Under the pieces are notes generated by a model. The model was not told the DNA's origin. It did not search any database and was given only the letters and a program-made list of their open reading frames with translations. Below, one piece after another: positions 58,949-64,000 of a stretch of DNA of 64,000 bases. The DNA is from Coptis chinensis (taxonomy: Eukaryota; Streptophyta; Magnoliopsida; Ranunculales; Ranunculaceae): the NCBI GenBank assembly GCA_015680905.1, contig CM027381.1, positions 16,345,501-16,409,500 of the forward strand. Reading direction: 5' to 3'. The stretch's first letter is position 1; every line of letters begins with the position of its first letter. The position numbers and the translations under genes were made by a program.

Positions 58949-61900
58949 TTTCCATCCTTAGCCATATTTTTCTTTTTCTTTTCTTTGGCTTTTGACTCCC
59001 TTTTATTCTATTTTTGGAGTTTTTATTTATTTCTATTTTTTTTTTTCTTTCCTTGGATGGAAACTTCTTTTCTTTTTCTAAAGCAACTAACTAATTTTTG
59101 TTTACACAGGTTTTTCTCTTCTTCTTTCTTCACTCATTCTATTCTCAGACTTATTCTAGATTGGGTAAGTTGAATTTTTATTTTGTTTTGTTTTTGTACA
59201 GGGTAAAGGAATTGTGGTTTATGGAAGGCTAAAGAAAGGCTCGGAGGGGGCTTAATTAGCGGAAAATAATTCATAGGTTTGAATTTCTGGCTATATCGAT
59301 CCAAAGAGGGCCTAAATTCTCGCTTAGGATATGGCATAGTGATCAAGCAAGTGGACGTGTGATTTCTCTATCCGGATTTTACTTCTCCCTTTGTGTCATT
59401 TCTCAAATGTTTCATTCATATAAGGCTTTAGGCTATATTCTCACAAGATTTGTAGAATAAAGTACTCTAGCCTAGATTTCAAAAACTTATCAAGTAACAA
59501 TCATAGATACTCATGTAATATATTTAAAGATAGATGCAAAGATTATTACCTACATATTAACCTAAGTTTCTAACCATTATTCTCGATGCAAAAGCTACTT
59601 GACACTTCTAGATTGTTAAGAGCATAGAGAAAGAAAACAATACCAATATTCCTAAGTGTATAGCATAAACTTATTTATTTATATTTTTAAAAATTTAACT
59701 TGAAAACAAATGCATATTATACATATCTATATCCTAACAGGATGCCTTAATTACACAAGTTTCCATCCTTAGCCATATTTTTCTTTTTCTTTTCTTTTTA
59801 GCTTTTGACTCCCTTTTATTCTATTTTTGGAGTTTTTATTTATTTCTATTTTTTTTTTCTTTTCCTTGGATGGAAACTTCTTTTCTTTTCTAAAGCAACT
59901 AACTAATTTTTGTTTACATGTGTTTTTCTCTTCTTCTTTCTTCACTCATTCTATTCTCGGACTTATTCTAGATTGGGTAAGTTGAATTTTTTATTTTGTT
60001 TTTGTTTTTGTACAGGGGTAAAGGAATTGTGGTTTATGGAAGGCTAAAGAAAGGCTCGAGGGGCTTAATTAGCTGAAAAATAATTCATAGGTTTGAATTT
60101 CTCGCTATATCGATCCAAAGAGGGCCTAAATTCTCGCTTAGGATATGGCATAGTGATCAAGCAAGTGGACGTGTGATTTCTCTATCCGGATTTTACTTCT
60201 CCCTTTGTGTCATTTCTCAAATGTTTTGGCTCATATAAGGCTTTAGGCTATATTCTCACAAGATTTGTAGAATAAGTACTCTAGCCTAGATTTCAGAAAA
60301 CTTATTTGCTAACAATCATAGATACTCATGTAATATATTTATAGATAGATGCAAAGATTATTACCTACATATTAACCTAAGTTTCTAACAATTATTATTC
60401 GATGCAAAAGCTACGTGACACTTCTAGATTGTTAAGAGCATAGAGAAAGAAAACAATACCAATATTCCTAAGTGTATAGCATAAACTTATTTATTTATAT
60501 TTTTAAAAATTTTAACTTGAAAACAAATGCATATTATACATATCTATATCCTAACAGATGCCTTAATTACATACAAGTTTCCATCCTTAGCCATATTTTT
60601 TTTTTTTTCTTTTCTTTGGCTTTTGACTCCCTTTTATTCTATTTTTTGGAGTTTTTATTTATTTCTATTTTTTTTTTTTCCTTGGATGGAAACTTCTTTT
60701 CTTTTCTAAAGCAACTAACTAATTTTTGTTTTTACATGTTTTTCTCTTCTTCTTTCTTCACTCATTCTATTCTCGGACTTATTCTAGATTGGGTAAGTTG
60801 AATTTTTATTTTGTTTTGTTTTTTGTACAGGGTAAAGGAATTGTGGTTTATGGAAGGCTAAAGAAAGGCTCGGAGGGCTTAACTAGCGGAAAATAATTCA
60901 TAGGTTTGAATTTCTGGCTATATCGATCCAAAGAGGCCTAAATTCTCGCTTAGGATATGGCATAGTGATCAAGCAAGTGGACGTGTGATTTCTCTATCCG
61001 GTTTTACTTCTCCCTTGTGTCATTTCTCAAATGTTTTATTTCATATAAGGCTTTAGGCTATATTCTCACAAGATTTGTAGAATAAGTACTCTAGCCTAGA
61101 TTTCAGAAACTTATCAAGCAACAATCATAGATACTCATGTAATATATTTATAGATAGATGCAAAGATTATTACCTACATATTAACCTAAGTTTCTAACAA
61201 TTATTCTGATGCAAAAGCTACGTGACACTTCTAGATTGTTAAGAGCATAGAGAAAGAAAACAATACCAATATTCCTAAGTGTATAGCATAAACTTATTTA
61301 TTTATATTTTTAAAAATTTTAACTTGAAAACAAATGCATATTATACATATCTATATCCTAACAGATGCCTTAATTACACAAGTTTCCATCCTTAGCCATA
61401 TTTTTTTTTTTTCTTTCTTTGGCTTTTGACTCCCTTTTTATTCTATTTTTGGAGTTTTTATTTATTTCTATTTTTTTCTTTTTCCTTGGATGGAAACTTC
61501 TTTTCTTTTTTCTAAAGCAACTAACTAATTTTTGTTTTACCACTGTGTTTTTTCTTCTTCTTCTTTCTTCACTCATTCTATTCTCGGACTTATTCTAGAT
61601 TGGGTAAGTTGAATTTTTATTTTGTTTTGTTTTTGTACAGGGTAAAGGAATTGTGGTTTATGGAAGGCTAAAGAAAGGCTCGGAGGGGCTTACTTAGCGA
61701 AAATAATTCATAGGTTTGAATTTCTGGCTATATCGATCCAAAGAGGGCCTAAATTCTCGCTTAGGATATGGCATAGTGATCAAGCAAGTGGACGTGTGAT
61801 TTCTCTATCCGGATTTTACTTCTCCCTTGTGTCATTTCTCAAATGTTTAAATTCATATAAGGCTTTAGGCTATATTCTCACAAGATTTGTAGAATAAGTA

Positions 61901-64000
61901 CTCTAGCCTAGATTTCAGAAACTTACTGCTAACAATCATAGATACTCATGTAATATATTTATAGATAGATGCAAAGATTATTACCTACATATTAACCTAA
62001 GTTTCTAACAATTATTCTGATGCAAAAGCTACATTGACACTTCTAGATTGTTAAGAGCATAGAAAAGAAAACAATACCAATATTCCTAAGTGTATAGCAT
62101 AAACTTATTTATTTATATTTTTAAAAATTTTAACTTGAAAACAAATGCATATTATACATATCTATATCCTAACAGATGCCTTAATTACACAAGTTTCCAT
62201 CCTTAGCCATATTTTTTCTTTTTCTTTTCTTTGGCTTTTGACTCCCTTTTATTCTATTTTTGGAGTTTTTATTTATTTCTATTTTTTTTTTCTTTTCCTT
62301 GGATGGAAACTTCTTTTCTTTTTCTAAAGCAACTAACTAATTTTTGTTTACACAGGTTTTTCTCTTCTTCTTTCTTCACTCATTCTATTCTCAGACTTAT
62401 TCTAGATTGGGTAAGTTGAATTTTTTATTTTGTTTTGTTTTTGTACAGGGTAAAGGAATTGTGGTTTATGGAAGGCTAAAGAAAGGCTCGAGGGGCTTAC
62501 TAAGCGGAAAATAATTCATAGGTTTGAATTTCTGGCTATATCGATCCAAAGAGGGCCTAAATTCTCGCTTAGGATATGGCATAGTGATCAAGCAAGTGGA
62601 CGTGTGATTTCTCTATCCGGATTTTACTTCTCCCTTGTGTCATTTCTCAAATGTTTCGCTCATATAAGGCTTTAGGCTATATTCTCACAAGATTTGTAGA
62701 ATAAGTACTCTAGCCTAGATTTCTGAAACTTATGCTAACAATCATAGATACTCATGTAATATATTTATAGATAGATGCAAAGATTATTACCTACATATTA
62801 ACCTAAGTTTCTAACAATTATTCTCGATGCAAAAAAGCTACGTGACACTTCTAGATTGTTAAGAGCATAGAAAGAAAAAAACAATACCAATATTCCTAAG
62901 TGTATAGCATAAACTTATTTATTTATATTTTTAAAAAATTTTAACTTGAAAACAAATGCATATTATACATATCTATATCCTAACAGATGCCTTAATTACA
63001 CAAGTTTCCATCCTTAGCCATATTTTTCTTTTTTCTTTTCTTTGGCTTTTGACTCCCTTTTATTCTATTTTTTTGGAGTTTTTATTTATTTCTATTTTTT
63101 TTTCTTTTCCTTGGATGGAAACTTCTTTTTCTTTTTTCTAAAGCAACTAACTAATTTTTGTTTACACGGTTTTTCTCTTCTTCTTTCTTCACTCATTCTA
63201 TTCTCGGACTTATTCTAGATTGGGTAAGTTGAATTTTTTATTTTGTTTTGTTTTTGTACAGGGGTAAAGGAATTGTGGTTTATGGAAGGCTAAAGAAAGG
63301 CTCGAGGGGCTTACTAGCGGAAAAATAATTCATAGGTTTGAATTTTCTGGCTATATCGATCCAAAGAGGGCCTAAATTCTCGCTTAGGATATGGCATAGT
63401 GATCAAGCAAGTGGACGTGTGATTTCTCTATCCGGATTTTACTTCTCCCTTGTGTCATTTCTCAAATGTTTCGCTCATATAAGGCTTTAGGCTATATTCT
63501 CACAAGATTTGTAGAATAAGTACTCTAGCCTAGATTTCAGAAACTTACTGCTAACAATCATAGATACTCATGTAATATATTTATAGATAGATGCAAAGAT
63601 TATTACCTACATATTAACCTAAGTTTCTAACAATTATTCTGATGCAAAAGCTACGTGACACTTCTAGATTGTTAAGAGCATAGAGAAAGAAAACAATACC
63701 AATATTCCTAAGTGTATAGCATAAACTTATTTATTTATATTTTTAAAAATTTTAACTTGAAAACAAATGCATATTATACATATCTATATCCTAACAGATG
63801 CCTTAATTACACAAGTTTCCATCCTTAGCCATATTTTTCTTTTTCTTTTCTTTGGCTTTTGACTCCCTTTTATTCTATTTTTGGAGTTTTTATTTATTTC
63901 TATTTTTTTTCTTTTCCTTGGATGGAAACTTCTTTTCTTTTTCTAAAGCAACTAACTAATTTTTGTTTACCACGAGGTTTTTTCTCTTCTTCTTTCTTCA
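58949..64000 (-). repeat. Tandem array of about 811-bp units from the Athila 3' region
   Basis: The phrase TTTCCATCCTTAGCCATA starts units at 58949, 59760, 60578, 61383, 62194, 63005 and 63816. That gives spacings of 811, 818, 805, 811, 811 and 811 bp: six full units and a seventh cut by the window end. Units are very similar, differing mostly in T-run lengths and short indels. One unit corresponds, on the other strand, to about 32065-32875 of the Athila copy at 20389-35072, where it is single. The many small hydrophobic reading frames here are by-products of T-rich runs. Confidence 0.95.

Larger units (their letters stand above)
57042..64000 (-). mobile_element. Athila-like element on the minus strand, 3' end only
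   Basis: In plus coordinates it begins with the end of a reversed 3' LTR (TGATAAAAGTGATTTTACG at 57042), runs to the LTR start at 58192 (CTCTTATCA), then the polypurine tract in reverse (AAACCACCCCAAAC), then 3' untranslated DNA. It is the same family as the element at 20389-35072. Both flanking phrases and the region next to the LTR match. Coding parts lie beyond the window end, so completeness cannot be judged. Confidence 0.88.

Noticed and set aside
58946-63141. Repeated small hydrophobic membrane proteins
   Set aside because: They recur once per 811-bp unit, arise from T-runs coding for Phe and Leu, and shift frame between units with run length.
1-64000. tRNA, rRNA or snoRNA genes
   Set aside because: None recognised on either strand. 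The tRNA-like words seen are short primer-binding sites next to LTRs. A tRNA search program would be needed to exclude weak cases.

Overview
The window is repeat-rich DNA from a flowering plant, probably a eudicot. The evidence is the mix of element families: Tat-like and Athila-like Ty3/Gypsy, Ty1/Copia, plant LINEs with a terminal RNase H, and hAT, Harbinger and Mutator MITEs. I found no ordinary host gene, no tRNA or rRNA gene and no CRISPR array. Almost every reading frame of size belongs to a transposable element. Species cannot be told from this sequence.

Layout. 1-4199 is the 3' part of a Tat-like Gypsy element (antisense accessory gene, polypurine tract, LTR). 4200-17619 is an old intergenic stretch with a 5'-truncated LINE (4699-7537), two oppositely oriented Mutator-like elements full of short palindromes (8536-9796 and 11748-12773), two hAT MITEs, a Harbinger MITE and a decayed LINE (about 13985-16127) that itself holds a Mutator MITE. 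17620-48640 is one Tat-like element with both LTRs and a GTCAA target duplication. It is split by a 14.7-kb Athila-like element (20389-35072, duplication GTCGC) and by a 3.5-kb probable solo LTR (41183-44670, duplication GAACG). 48641-52679 holds a Mutator MITE, a long-inverted-repeat element carrying an RNase H fragment, and microsatellites. 52680-57041 is the 5' part of a Copia element with a nested solo LTR (54339-55597). From 57042 to the window end an Athila-like element lies on the minus strand. Its 3' untranslated region has grown into a tandem array of about 811-bp units that runs off the window.

How the parts relate. The nesting gives a relative history. The Tat LTR pair differs at about 45 of 607 positions (about 7%), and the nested Athila pair by roughly 5-6%, both counted by eye, so the inner element is younger, as it must be. 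Both Tat-like copies carry genes on the strand opposite to gag-pol, with intron-like intervals at matching places. The Athila 3' region is single copy in one element and a satellite-like array in the other, so source and product lie in the same window. All LTR elements here look broken or incomplete.
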